Assembly: GCA_013397115.1 (NCBI GenBank)
Contig: VWZW01000853.1
Coordinates: forward strand, 406,429 to 470,428
DNA from: Edolisoma coerulescens
Taxonomy: Eukaryota; Chordata; Aves; Passeriformes; Campephagidae
Length of the DNA stretch: 64,000 bases
Direction: 5' to 3'
Shown: one piece after another, positions 25,071 to 39,500 of the stretch
Position numbering within the stretch: the first letter of the stretch is position 1
How the letters are laid out: each line of letters opens with the position of its first letter
Translations under genes and position numbers: made by a program
Notes under the pieces: generated by a model
Told to the model about the DNA's origin: nothing
The model's database searches: none
Seen by the model: only the letters and a program-made list of their open reading frames with translations

Positions 25071-28000
25071 CACGAGCCTACAACTGCAAGATACCAGGGA
25101 GCTCTTTCAGCTTCCTGGATGAAACCTACCTCAGCCCCAAAAGAAAGCACTGAGTTAGTGGTGCTCTGCACTCTCAAGCTCGGTAAAAAATATACATCAA
25201 CTGCACGTTTCATTTTGCTGTCCCTTATGGCAGGAGAAGTGAAGGCAGAAAAAACCAGAAATACCATAGGTGAGCTATGTGGAGGCTGAAAAAAACACTA
25301 CAACTCACAAATTTGATTTTCCCAACTGTTTGGCTTTTGAACCCCCTTTCTGAGATGACACTGGACAGTTTCAAAACTGATTAATTAGTGTTACATTGTT
25401 GACTGCCAGGAATAGCATCCCACTGGATCAAAAGAACAGGCAGCCTCATCAAAGAAAGACCAGACACAAGGGATTACACCTCACATGTCTCTGGAAACCC
25501 ACCTATGAAATCAAAAGAAAACTAAAGGTTGTCAGGGGGCATATGCTCAAATTTATGGTCTTCCAGGACTGAAATATCAGATTCCAACCCAAACTGTGTA
25601 ATAGCACTACAGTTTTCAGCTAGAAAAAGCTGTCAGCTGATATGCAGCTGCTTGACTAGAAAACACTGATTTTTGTCATAGAAGGGGTAGCAAACAGTTA
25701 AAGTAACCAGGTGGTTATTTCTTTAAAAAATTAAATAATCTTTATCTTAAGAAACAAGTTAAACCTGCTTGAGAGATTACCAAGTAGGGAATCCAGGATC
25801 AGGTTTCGTAAGGCCTGTTCTGTTGCCAGCTGCCCATGGACTGGGTGGGTTTGGGAGAGCAGAGCTGGAGTGTATCCCCTGATGCAGCGTATCTGGAGAG
25901 CATGATGGTGCAGGAGACTGATACATGGGGTAACACAGACTCTGAAAGGTGATCTTACCTCAATAGACTTGAATCAGCAATCTTAAAGCCAAAATCTCCT
26001 TAGATATCAACAACCATGAGAATTCAAGACTCCTGGCAGAACATTTTGGGATTTGACTGTTGCAGCCTAGGTAGGTCCGAAGAAAGTTGTGAAACATCAG
26101 AGTGAGATATCTCCCAACTCATAACGTGAAACCCACAACGGACAACAGAGTCCCTGTTTAGATGGGCTCTGGCCAATACTGGAGTCAAAAGTACCTTCAG
26201 TGCTTTTTTTGTTTCTGGAAAGATCTGTGGGGGAGGAAAAGGCTGTCCTGGGAAGTAGAAGCAAGTGGCTACACAACTGTACTTGCCACAGTGAATTAGG
26301 CAGCCGGCCATACAGCCAATTCAGAAAAACAAGTATCCCCTCATGAGCCACGGTGCTGCTACAGGAAAAGGACAGCCTTTCCAGCTATCAGCTGGTACAG
26401 GAGAGTGCTTTCTCTCAGTCCTGCTTTGCTCTCAGACTCAGGTTTTGGTGGGATGGTGAAAAAGATACATTTTAAAATATATGTGTACATTCTTTCACGT
26501 GGAAGTATATGAAATACTTGTTTATATTTAAGGTGAATTTAAGGCTATTTGACATAAAAAACAAATGTACTATATGTGACCTAACAGATTTTTATTTATA
26601 TGTGAAAACTGCTGGCAGCAGTGTGGAGGCTGCTCTGTGCATGTGTTCTCCTAGGAGATGGAATGGTCCTTTGATTAGAAAAAAAAATTAAGAAACACTG
26701 TCTTGTACTGCCCTTCAGAGATTTTTAATTTGAATATCTTCATTATTGCTCCTTCTCCAAGAAGGGAGATGGCAGTTTCACTTAAGACTGCCAGCAGCAT
26801 TTAGACTTATGCCCAGCAGAAGGACCTAGATATGTCCATGTGGGCATGTAGAATCAACAGCAAGGGAAAAAAAATGAGAAATGTCCCAGCATTTACCTGT
26901 GGTGCCCCATCACCTTCCCACTGAAGCAGCCGTGGGCTTATGCTGGCAGAAGCATGGCTGAGGCATCAGAGGGACGGGATGCAGCAGCGGGAGGCAGTGT
27001 TGCATCACGCGCACTGGAAGTTGCTCTGTTTTCCCTTCATAAACCAGGGGAAAGCACAGCCCTTAAAAGCAATTCAGAGGAGGAGTCTGCATTCAACTAC
27101 CTTTATTTTACCAGTGGGAGCTTTCAGCTTTCCTGCCCTATTTGAAATGATACGCCTTAGTGCTTCAAGTAATTTTAGAAAGGGGAAAGTCTGCATCAAG
27201 CTGCATAACTCCTGCAGCACAGAGGTCAGGAGTTGGTTTTACATAAAGATTATGTTATCCAGTTCACAGGGAACTGTTACTGCCAGGCAGCTTCAGGGAT
27301 GGAAATGGAATGGATTAGACAGACTTATTGCTCCTGATCATATCAGTGCTGATTAACAGAAATTTTGTTTTACAGTTGCATAACCAATTAATCTAGCTCC
27401 AGCCCTCTAGAAATAGGACTCTGCTGTAAATCAGTCATCAGCACTCCATGATCAGTGGCAAATGCCAGGTACTGTCAGGTAGGGTTTCACTCCCCATGGT
27501 AGCAGCCCCTGTCCTGAGATGCCACACAGCCACTGTCAGAGCAGCACCCAAAATGTGGTATTGCTCAGCTAGGGAGCCTGCAGCCAAAGAAGCTGAACAC
27601 GGTGAACTCCCTAGAAGCACTTCCCGAAGTTCAAATAATTACACTTATTTTTCATTTATAGTTGATAATCCCAAGTGCTGCTTTAAGGATGCTAGGCTCA
27701 TGCAGCTCACTGTGACACATTTGCTATATTTTGTTTTCCTGGAATTATATAGCTTTTACTTCTCTCACAGTATCTGTCCTGTGTATCCAGGACTGACACA
27801 TCAGATAGAAGAACCCCAGAACCACAGTTGGGCTTTGTGTCCTTCTTTGGGATTTCAGAGCAGAGAACAAAGCTACTGAGAGGAGAATTGAGGCTTTGAC
27901 CCATTAAATATTAATTACTCATGGCTTTTTGTTTTGTTTATTGCAGTTTGGTTAATTTGTACCCATCTGATGAAAAATCACTCTTCCCAAAAATAAATCA

Positions 28001-31000
28001 CTTTAATGACTTAATGCCACACCATGAAATAGGATGTGTAATAATCTACCTTATCCTTTACTCAGCTGGAGGATAAAATAACCACAAAACAAAAAACAAA
28101 ACACCACAAACTGCTTTGTTTTTCTGCTCGATCCACATCACTCTTTGCTGGGGCTCATTTGCCTGCAGGCTCTAGAGACGCTGTTTCAAGTTTCTTGCTT
28201 AAACAAGCATCAGTCCTTGGGAGCAGGCAAACACTGCTCTTCCAGACAGTGAGCACTCCACAGTGATTCTGACCTGGGTTCTGCTTGTGATGCTGAGGAG
28301 GTTACTGGGTCTCCAAAACACCTCCTTCTAGGTTCTGGTCCTTTGTGTGCACTCCTCAGAGCCAGTGGGCTCGAGCTGCCTGGTTTGGCTGAACTGCCTT
28401 TCCAAGTCAATGCTACGAAGCCCCAGGCCCACCAAGGGAGGCAGAAGCTCAGGCAGCAAACACAGACCATGAATGACTGGATGTGTCTGCTGGCAACAAT
28501 TTTTGAATGTTCAGTTCTGTCACAGCTGCTAGAAGTCAGGGTGATGTTGATTCTAGAGCAGACAGAGAGAAGGGATGATAGCAATGTAACCTATAACTAG
28601 GTATCCCTTATAAAAGGATCAGCTCTCTGAATCTATGGCCAAATTACTTCTCTAGCTTTTCAGGTAAGTATTTTGCACAGCTGAGAAATCCCTGACTCCT
28701 AAATTCCTCCCTTTTCCCTGTCACATGACCACAGTTGCTTTGTATTTGGAAGCCCATCTGAATTTCACAACCAATAATTTTGTCACTCATTAGCATGATG
28801 GTTCACATAAATAGACTGCTTGCATATGAATGCAACCATCATCATCACCCTTCACCTTAAGCAGGCGAGATGAGTGCAGTGGGTCTGCACTGATCATCCT
28901 GCAGATTGTCTTTCAGCCTTGAAAAACTCTCTTTTCTTTGAGAAAGGATCCTGCTGTAATTAGCAGTGTACTGATACATGGCAGTTGCTGTCTCAAGTTG
29001 CCATGCCAAAAAGATCTGACATGTATTTTTAGACAATACTTTAGGGTAGATCAACAGCCAGGTACATTCCAGGTACCTATGATACCACTGCTTCCCTATC
29101 GAAAATGAAAGTCTGAACAGTATAAGAACAGCTGAGATATTTAATCTGTTCAATTTCGTAACTTTTGTGTCAGATCATTAGCGATGCACAGCATGGAAAG
29201 TGGGATTCTTATGCATTACTTCTCCTTCTGCTCCTAAGCACGTATGACTCCAGCTCCAGCCTTCAAATGCACATTTACACAGGCTCATTGTCTCAAACGC
29301 GCCTGTGCCCCATTAAATTCCCAGCTGTAGTACTGAAACGTGTGCTCCAGAGAGTCTGCCTGGCACTGGTCTCACATCCTTTCAATATGTATATGAAGGA
29401 GGCAACAAGAATAGTGCCAGATGGCAATGGGAATGGAAATGATATGACGTACACATGTGATGCGATTTTCTTTCTTTTTTTTTTCCTTGTGAATAAAGCA
29501 TCTTGTGAAAAGAGGAATTAGACGCAGTATTTATAACACTCCTTCATAAACATCCCCAAATTCCAAGCAGAAGACAAAAGGCATGAATCATATCACAGCA
29601 GGCGATATAGCTGGGGAAGTGGCCTTTATGAAGATTGCTTCCGTAATTTGGGCTCCAGAATGAAAGAGAGCTGCTCTTAGGAGATCTGTAGGAAGTTGAT
29701 AATGGCTTATTTAATTGTAGTATCACTAATAAAATCTGTGTTTTCATCAGGAACATTTCCTTAGCTAAAAATGCCATGATTCTTCAACTGTAGTTTGATC
29801 CTGTTCATTTTGTCTATAAATGATATAATGCCAAAAAAATAGGTTAGGACATTATAGTTTCCTTTAAAAGGAAACTTTTAGACTGCGGCTGCAATCCACA
29901 CCATACAAGATGATAATCCCATAATAACTGACTTGGTATGCAGAAATAAAACAATTACTCATAAACCAGAGATCATAAAGCAAGGAAATTTGTTCTCTAT
30001 CAATTATAGAGGAAATGAGACTATAATTTGCTCTTTATGACTTGACAGCTAAAAATCTTCCATTAATTGACTCTCGTCATTAAAGGTATTCTCCCCTTGC
30101 ATAATTCTCCATCAGTTTTAGTGGCAGTTTTATGTTCTTAACCAATTTGGTGACATTGAACTTGCATCGTATTCCTTGTACCAGAAGAATATCACCCCAT
30201 TCATATTAGTTATGGGAAAATCCCGAAATAGAAAGGATGTGATCTGAAGCAACTCCTGATGTCTACACTGAAAAGTGTAAGACTATCTAGATTCATAGGA
30301 CTGATGGACACCAGCTATCAAATCAGAGGGATCTACACATACCAGTCATTTTCAGATGCATCTGACCTCAGACAACCACAATGGAAAATAATAGCTGTCA
30401 ATATAATTTAAAATTAAAATATAAACTTCTAACTTCCTGTGTTCCCCACTATTAAACGGCAGAAGTTTGGCAAAGCTGACAGCAGATCTCAGACCATTCA
30501 GCAATGCCAGCCCTGATTTGTAGCTAGACTTTTTTCCTACTGAAAGTAGGCAGGGATTTTTTTGGGAAGCAAATAGTTAGAGGCATTAATGAGCATTGCT
30601 GCACTCAGACATCTGTGAATACATTCCCTGTACACCTACAATAGAAGAACTCAGGCTCCTGTAAATCACGGGGAGATGTAAGGCAGTGAAGGCCAACAAA
30701 TACCCAAAGACTAGGTGCTGGTAATAGCATAATCATCACTGTATCCCTGATGCTGGCTTTGTGCCTTGTTTTGTGGGCCCTCCAAGGCCTAGCTTGTAGT
30801 TTCCTTACCTTTGTATCAATAATCTCCAGTGCAGAGGCTGCAGCTGGATCCAGAAGATGCACAGAGGGCACAAAAGATGTGTGGATCAAAAGGTGAAAAA
30901 ACTCTTCTTCCTGCACACAGACATTTTGGCACAATCCACCTTACCCTGTTTAAGGTGCTCAGCAGCTGGGCATCACTTCATAGCATTTTCCACTAGAGAA

Positions 31001-34000
31001 GTGCTCAAGGTCAGGGCAGAAAGACAGGCAGAGTCCAGTGAGGAATCCTGCACAGTACCAATGCCTTGGTGGCTAAGCACCAGGAAAGCCAGGCGGAAGA
31101 GGATACAATGAGATTTTAATGGGAATATATCACTTCCAGCTTGTTAGGACTGCAGTCCAGCCAAGGGAAGAAGATAAGGCTGGAGCATTCCTTTGCATTT
31201 CACCATCAAATCAAAGAACTGCAAATGATAGCTGACAACAGCTTTAAGGGGGAAAAATGGATGAAAGCAGAGCTTTCTCAAGCAAAGCTTCAAAGCATGA
31301 AAGGCAGAAAAATCCCCAGAGCTGTCTACTTGCAAGCAGTATCAGACTGCCTGCAGATGACTCCAGACAATAACAGTAGCCTCAAGGGCATAGGCAAGAC
31401 AGGATAACATGATAGCTGCAAAATCAAATATTGCCAGATACTACCATCCCAGTCCCACATAGGGAATGGCTGGAATGATAACCAGGGCTCCCTAACAGCC
31501 ATTTTACAGATTGCGTCAGGAATGTCCATCAGAATGAAAAACATGTGGAAGGGAGGAAGATTTATTGTGCACAAATGAACAGTGCAGTCATAGCTGAAAG
31601 CTATGAGTTATTATTGCTCTCACGCAAATTGAAGCAAATTTGATCACATTCAACATTGTACAGATTTTCATCAGAAGAGAAAAAATTTCTGAAGACAGTA
31701 TTTTGAAAAATGAGAAATTCCAAGTACAATCAGAAAATAAAGACTGTCAGTTTTTGCTGACTGAAGGAATGGTTGATAGTCAGGAAAAAAATTACCTTAA
31801 GGAATAATTATTGCCTTGATTTCAGTTTTGTTGTCTAGCTGATGGGACTCAGCAACTGAGACAGGCTTGCTCTGATAATGCTGGCAGGGTCACAACACTG
31901 AGGATGACAGCTTATTTTCTCATGACTTCTTAACACACAGAGGATTGTCAAAGAGATAGACATTATTATGACAATGCTGCAGCTGCCTCCATCAGATGTG
32001 TTCCCCAGGGTTGTTAAAGCATCTGTTACTTTTCACCTTTCTGAAGTAATTGCAATTGTCTTCTACCTGCAGCCTCTTCATTCTGCTGAGATATTTCTAC
32101 ACCATGTCCATTATTGAAGGGTAATGAATAATATATTGTCAACTAGTGATATTGTTGACTTTATCACTCGTTTTGTCTTTCTAAATTCCTTTCTCACTAC
32201 AGAACACATGAATGTATTATAATACCTATACTTGTGTCCTAACCTGCATCCATTGCATTCCTTCCATTATGTGCAATGATGATACAATTGTTGCACAGGT
32301 ATTATTGCTAATACCCATGAAATATCACAAAGTCTCTCTTTTTTTTTTTTTTTTAATATAGGACCAATAGATCTAGAAATCCCACCATGCTCAGATTTTT
32401 TTTCCATTGCAAACTCATCTTTGGAGAGAATTTTCACTGCATTTTAACAGTGTTTTTCATCATATGCTGCTCAAAAGTAGTGTTACCATTCAACAGCCTT
32501 TCATCATTCATTAGAAGATTGGTGTGGGAGGGGAGGGGAGGCAGCAGAGGAACCTCTATCTCACATGCTTCCCCTTAAATTTCCTGGGGTTATCCTCATT
32601 TTTTTGACCCTCCCTGCATCCTCTTAAAACTTGCTTCTTGCAAGAAATCTGGCCATTGAAATGGATGTAATCAAAGAAGAATTTTCAGGACTTTGCTCTC
32701 CTGTATGGTAGTAGGCATGATTCTTTAAATTTTATTATAAACTTCCACCATTTACTATGGGATTTCACACTACCTAATTCTGAAATCGGGCTGAATTTTC
32801 TACTAGCTTAGAAACAAAACCCACTCTTGAAATTCTAGGAAAAGTATCATTCTCTCTCTCATACAGTGTTCCCTGAACCCTGTAAGTACACCCATTTCTT
32901 CAGTTGTGCTCATTAAATAGGTAATTAGTATAATGGGTTTATAAGAGTCTGAGGTGATTCCACAAAAAAAGTATAAAATATTTTATGTTGAGTTCGGTGT
33001 GAACGAGCTGTGAAATTATATTTGACTTAAACTGAAGAATTGCACTAGGATGGAGAATTAAATCAGTCTTTCATCAGTAGTTTCAAGATACTTACTTATT
33101 AAAAATATGTATTTTTCTGCCCTCAACTAAAGAATGCTTGAGGCTACATTCACTTCAGCAGCTTTTCAAAGACAGGTAAATAGTACCAATCTTACTAAGA
33201 AAGAAGAATCAGATATAGTGCAAATTAGTTAAAATACTGGTAAGAATTTTTCTTCAGAAAATGTAAGAATGAGGATGAAGTCAATCTCTCACCAATCGTC
33301 CCAAAGTGAGGTATCTAGTCTGTACCACACGCCCAGGGAACAGCATGGAGAGAAGAGAGATGGGAACCCCCAGAAAACCCAGCCCCACCTCAACCACTTT
33401 TTACCTCTCTTCATCCAGGCTCGGACAAGCAGTCAAGAAACAGCATACAGCACATTGCCTGTGCTTTGCATGCAACCAAAAGAAATGAAAAGTGCAAATG
33501 ACACTGCAACAGCAATCATGTCAGATCTCCTGCAGCCATGAGCTGAATTTGCTCACAGCAGCAAGGAACAATTTCCAGAGAGGACCTCAGTGTAACAGCC
33601 AGGGAAGGCACAGTTTAATTAAAAGTACCTTTAACTTTAAAAGTACCTTTTCAGTACCGTTAGCCACAAGCCTTGCTGTCACATCATGAAAAAAAAGTAG
33701 TATTTAACTTACAGGGCAAAGGAGGATGGCCTGTGGCTGTCATGTAGGCAAAGCACTGGAGTGGTTTGGTCAGACACTATCTGATCTGCAATAAATCTTA
33801 TCAGTGTAAAGTAGCATTAGTGGTTTGGATTGGGATGAGGAATGCTAAAATTGGATTTCCTCTTTTATTAAACCAAGGCCTGAGGACAATAACAGTGACA
33901 GTCAGAAGGGTTACTCTTATTCAGACATTAAAAAGAAACAGCTGAGCATGGAGATGAGATATCACGAAGCAATCTCTCCTTGATTCACACAGTAAATAAG

Positions 34001-36549
34001 CAAAGATCTTTTAAAGAGCTCTATTTGTTGTTGATATCTTCTAAACATGCCAAAAAGCCAGGCCAAAGAAACACAACTCACCCGTCACCATCTCCTGAAC
34101 CCAAGCTTACAGGTGGGCTGGTTGTAGACATGAGCAAGGCTGGTACCTCCTGCACTGACAGAGCTCTCCTGGAGCTCCAGAGGAGTGCCAGCCCCTCAAG
34201 AAACACAAAGACAAGCAACAGAGGGGGGGCTCTCTACCAGTTTGGTCTTGTAAAAACTAAACAAAAGCCACAGTCAGGAAATTTAAAATAGAAAGGACAA
34301 ACTTCAAGCTGTGATATTTCTGAGTGTGTATCCATTTATTTCTTAAAACATTTTCAGGGGTTTTTATAAAACAACAGTATTGGGATGTCAGTCCAGTCTT
34401 CAGAAAGTTTAAAACAAAAGATGAGGGGGAAAGGAGGATATTTCAAGTACTCACTGTTTCACGACTGGCTTTTCTGAGGTAAACATTATTTACACTTGAA
34501 TACAGTATGTATATTTGAGTACAGATATATCTACGATATTGTAAATCTGTTTTATGAATCTATTTGAAACACTGAAGATATTTAGTGATGTCTTTACTAA
34601 TGTGTTTTTGTTTCAAAAATAATAGAAATGTTCAGGTTTTCAAGAGGAACTTTTCCCATGTTGCCCTGGAGAATGCATGCAAGTTCAGGCTCAAAATATT
34701 ATACCTGTAAAAGGTTTTCTCATCAATATAGAATAAACAGAGCTTATTCAAGTTCAAAAAGAAAAGATGTGAGAAGGCATAATCATTTCAACACAGAGAC
34801 TGGATTGCCAGTGTTGAAATGGGTGTGGATGGAGCAGGACAGGCAGAGAGTGAAACCAGTGTAAAACAATAGGGAAGCTAAAGACACTGGCTGGTTTCAC
34901 GGAGAGCAGCTTGATCTGCATGGCTTTTTCGTTTCCATCTCTTTTTCATGCTTCCAAGCTTCACTCATCTGCAAAGAGCTGGAAACAATTATGGAAGGAG
35001 ACCCAGCTGTTTCTTTGAGGTCAATGCTGGGGAGTAAGTCATGGAAATAACAGTAAGTATTCCCAGGCTTCTGGCACGCCAGGGAGACAAGAGCTCCCAA
35101 GGCCATCACAAGGCCTCAGCCAAAGAGAAGTGGTCAGAGGAGAGGCGATGTAGGAAGCTGGGCAGAAAATGCACCAAAGGAGGGTATGGGATAGCAGGGA
35201 GTTTGGAGTGGCAAAGAGGAAAACCATTACAACACAGTCAACAAGAATTGGCAGCAGAGAATAAAAGAAGAAAGATCTCTGAGAGTCAGGCAGTACTTTT
35301 TCTGTTTGCCAAATTAATTTTGGAATTAAGTCCCTAAGTGCTTTATTAGCTGTTCTTTCTCCCATTAAGCAGTTTTAGCAGCCATGGGCGTGCCATACAA
35401 ATCCAGTCAGGGAAAGCAGACAGCATAGTTATGAATCGGAGATTCAGAGTCTGTAAGGCACACTGTCACTATCAACCCTGTTATGCAAAAACACTTGATA
35501 ACTGGTTTCCAGTTTCCCCACCACAAATCTAATTTTTGAAATAGACAGAAGGTGAAACTTGCTGCTCACAGGGAGGCAAGCTTAAAGCTCAGCAAGTTCT
35601 GATCAGGCTCACGAAGGCACTTTCAAAGCTATCTGTAAAAAACTTGTACCTTCTCACAGAAAAAACAACCATCCCTAGGCCCATGCAAAAAAATAAAATT
35701 TTTTTGCAGGATGTTACGTAAAGTCATATATTTATACAGCTGAATAATTCAGGGAAAAACTGCCTGTGAGTAAATGTTATAGCCCAAAGCGTGCATCTTC
35801 ATGCAAATTTATTTGAGGAGCTTCTCCTTTTTGTTAATTCATAGAGCCTTTGCCTTGTATGCTCCCATTTTTATGCTCCCAGTTTTTATGAAACCTTTTC
35901 AAAATGCTATCTCTATTCTTCTATCAGCACTGCAGTCCTACTGAAATAAGTATGGCCATATTGAGTAAACAAAAGTCCACCTCATTCAAATTCCCTTCTC
36001 TGGCAGTGGCAAAACACAGATGCTCAGAAAACAGGTTAAAGAACATATGCTGACTGTTCTCAGGATACCGTCCCTGCTTCCACAAATCATCAGTTCAGGA
36101 ACTTCTTGAATGAGGAACTTCATCTGTCATGATTAGGTTATTGGGTTTAATAGGTCCCTGAAGGACCTGTTTAAGGTGCTTAACCTGAGTCTTCACACTT
36201 ATCATTCAATTGGCTAAACTCAACACCTCCCCTTTATGAGCTCCAATTTCCAAAGGAATTGAGCTGCTTTATTATTTACTTTCCCTGTGGGAGCAATAAA
36301 TACCATTCCACACTATTCTAGAAGAAATTTATTTATGATGATACCTAAAGCTGGATCCAAGTGCCATATTATTTTCAGCAATATTGCCCCATCTTCCTGT
36401 ATAAGAAATCTTGCAAGGAGCTTGTCTGAAAACAGCACAACAAATCTGCTTCAGGTATTGTGATAATCTGAAAGAACCCAGGGAATTTTCTGCTGCTGTT
36501 CTATGATACTTAAGAGATGACCAGGAGATCTACTGTCCCTGCAACTATT

Positions 36550-36582
36550 AAAAAAAAAAAAANAAAAAAAAAAAAAAAAAGA
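36550..36582. repeat. Poly(A) tract with one N
   Basis: A run of about 30 A interrupted by an N at 36563. This is probably a join between reads that ended in the homopolymer, so its true length is unknown. Confidence 0.9.
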
Positions 36583-39500
36583 GAAAGAAAAAAGAGTGAA
36601 AAGAGTGTAATTGGGATAAACACCCAGTGATGTTTATGTGCACAAATATACAGCAGAATCATGCCAGGAAAGGAATTATTTCAATTAAAGTAACAGGACA
36701 TACTGAACATCACTTTACAGATCTTTCTGAACAGATCTGGGCAGATGTTTGGAAAACCTGGGAAAGGATGTATTTGGGTATTTGCTGATGGATAGGAATA
36801 AAGACTGATAATTGCGTCCCCTGCTGCTCTGAATGTCAAGAATAGTTTTGGTGGTCAATTGGTGGAGGAAAAATGCCATTACCACCTAAACCACAGCAAA
36901 GCAGACCGAAGTCCTGCTTCCTCTGAAACTTTTCACAGGTTCACCTTTGAGAGCATTTTCTTTTTCCCCTGAGAATCTAAAACTGGAAAGAGCACATGAA
37001 ATCCCTGTCTGGGGTACAGACACAGCCTCACTCACCCTAATTCAAACTCCTTCAAGTGATGAAGCCTTTGTCACTGATCTCAGGAGTTCGTGCTGGACTG
37101 CTCAGGCTCAAGGCTGATGCATGGTCCTCTGGGAGAACAGCAGCAAATCTCTCACTGACTTCGAAAGACGAGAACAGCTCGTCATCTGTCACCACCTTCC
37201 TGATCATACTCAGCTTAAATACTTGTACCTTAAACACATTGCATTGTGCTTTGTATCCTAAACACACTGCATTCTGCTTATTGGTCTTTGTGAAGCTCCT
37301 GAAAAAGCTGCTGCTTCTCTTGAGGGCGACGGTAGATGATGAGTCCTTATCTCTGAAAAGGGAATGCAGCTGGCCACTCCCAACAACTTACTAAGAATGA
37401 AAAGCATTTTCATATAGCAAGAGGGAAAAGCACTTTGCTCTGGCAAAATTTTGAGAATAGATGAAATTTAATAGCCTCTTGCAACAGAACAGCATGTGAC
37501 TCAGAGGCAGCCACTCCAGCTCTGCCTCAGCTGCTTACTTTCAGTTCCTCGTTAAGGAACTGTTTACATTAAATAAATGGAAATTTTAAAAAGGAAAGAA
37601 ACCTGTTGTTTCAGATTAAAAGATGCGTCTAGGCAGAAGCATGCCTTTGGCCACTTCTGCAAAAGGGTGAAGTGAAATACAGACCGAGACGAGCACTTTG
37701 CTGAGTCACGGTAACCAGGGCTATCTCCAGCGCGCTGCTGCTGATCATCGCCACCCAATACACAGCTCCGAAGGGAGGGGACAGGGAGTGGCAGGCAGCA
37801 CAGCATTTCCAGCACCACCAGTTCTTTTTCAAAGCACGACTAAGGTGCTGAACTGGAGCTGTAAAATGGCTCACAAGAAATTCTGTATTAAGCAATGCAG
37901 TCAGATGTAAACAACTTACATCAGCTATCTACAGTGAAGAGCTATCACATGCCCAGTACATAAATGTGGTTGCAAGCAAAACAGGAAGGAAAACAAAAGC
38001 CAAAATCACCTCAAATAGAACCAAGCAGCTGCATAAAATAAATTTCAAATCCTCAAGTAGTCTGAAATCCAGTCACAGCAGATCTAGTAGCTCTTGTAAC
38101 TTCGTTTAGGACTGGGCAAAACCATAATGGGCTGTCCGCACAAACTGCACCTGAACACAGCATGAAGGGAGCTGCTAAATGTTCTGCTGAGTCATCTAAA
38201 CAGAAAAGCCACCAGTGTGAAGGGCTTTCAGTGGAAATACCTAAATCTGAGATATGCAATAATCAGAGATGAGCAAGGAGGACTTGCAAATACATGAAAA
38301 CGAGAGGAAAATAAATGAAAAGCAAAACCACTGAATAAACCACACCATTTAGAAATAGTTGCTGTTAGGTGGTATGTGAAATGAGAGGCCAGCAAGAACA
38401 CCAGTTCAATTAAAACTGTCTTATTCAGAAAAAATAAATATATTCTGATGCCTTAAACATGCTTGAGGATTCAAACAAGCACAAATTTTCAACACAACAC
38501 TTCAGAACAGTAAAAAGGGCCATACGGCATGGAGACTACAGTTAGCAGTAGTGCTGGCGCTGTGACAGAGGTGTTCAGAACACCCCATTTTCAGGAGCAC
38601 AAAGTCAGTGGGATGTCGTTGCCCACACCTTTACAGTTACATCTAAATTTAGGTATGTCTCTGCAGAATTACATGACTTACTCTCTTCTCCTTTCTCCCA
38701 GCGGCAATATTTGGAGAACTTCCTTCATATATCTTTGTTTGCCCTGCTTATGGGCATGATACAGGGTATGAAACGTTTCTGCAGAACTGCATTTTGTATA
38801 AAACAGACTCTCTGCCAAAAATGTGCTTCTCTTCCCTTTTTAGGTTCCTTTTTTTAATTTGTGTTGACCATTGTTATCAAGTTCGCCTTGAAAACATGAG
38901 TTGAACATAATTAGAAACAGTACAGCAATGTTACTCTGTAACCCATAAATGACATGTAGAGGGCTAAGGTTCTCAGTAGATTGTTAAGACAGTAAATTAA
39001 AGCCGACTCAATTTTTAAAAGTACTTCTTAGAAGGCAATTAAAATCACATTTTACATGGCAATATTACTTATTAAAGCACTACTGACATTTTCAGCAAAA
39101 TGTTTCAGCAAAGCATTTCTCCAAAATGTCTTCATCTTCATCAAAAGAACCTGCCAGGAAAAAAATATTTATAGTATCAATGATTTGTGTGAACATAATT
39201 CCTTAAAGTGCAGGAGGCTTTATCTGAACATTTAGATCACTGAAGGTAACATAATGTCTTTGACTAGTGCTGGTGGGATCTCTCAAAAGCCCCCTAATGT
39301 TCTGAACTTTGAACTTCATTGCATGCCTCTCTTTTTGCATGCCCTGACAGACAAGCAACATACCACCTCCAAAGATCAGTAATTTGATGGGGCTTTAGAT
39401 TTTTTTATTGGAAGCTAAGAAAGGGCTCCCTGAAAGCCTGACCTCTACAATGAATGCATGTGCTCCTTCAATTCTTCACACATTGAGGATGTCAGAAATA

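Noticed and set aside
27448..27879. 143-codon open frame on the + strand
   Set aside because: No domain, no flanking splice evidence, and overlapping frames on the other strand.
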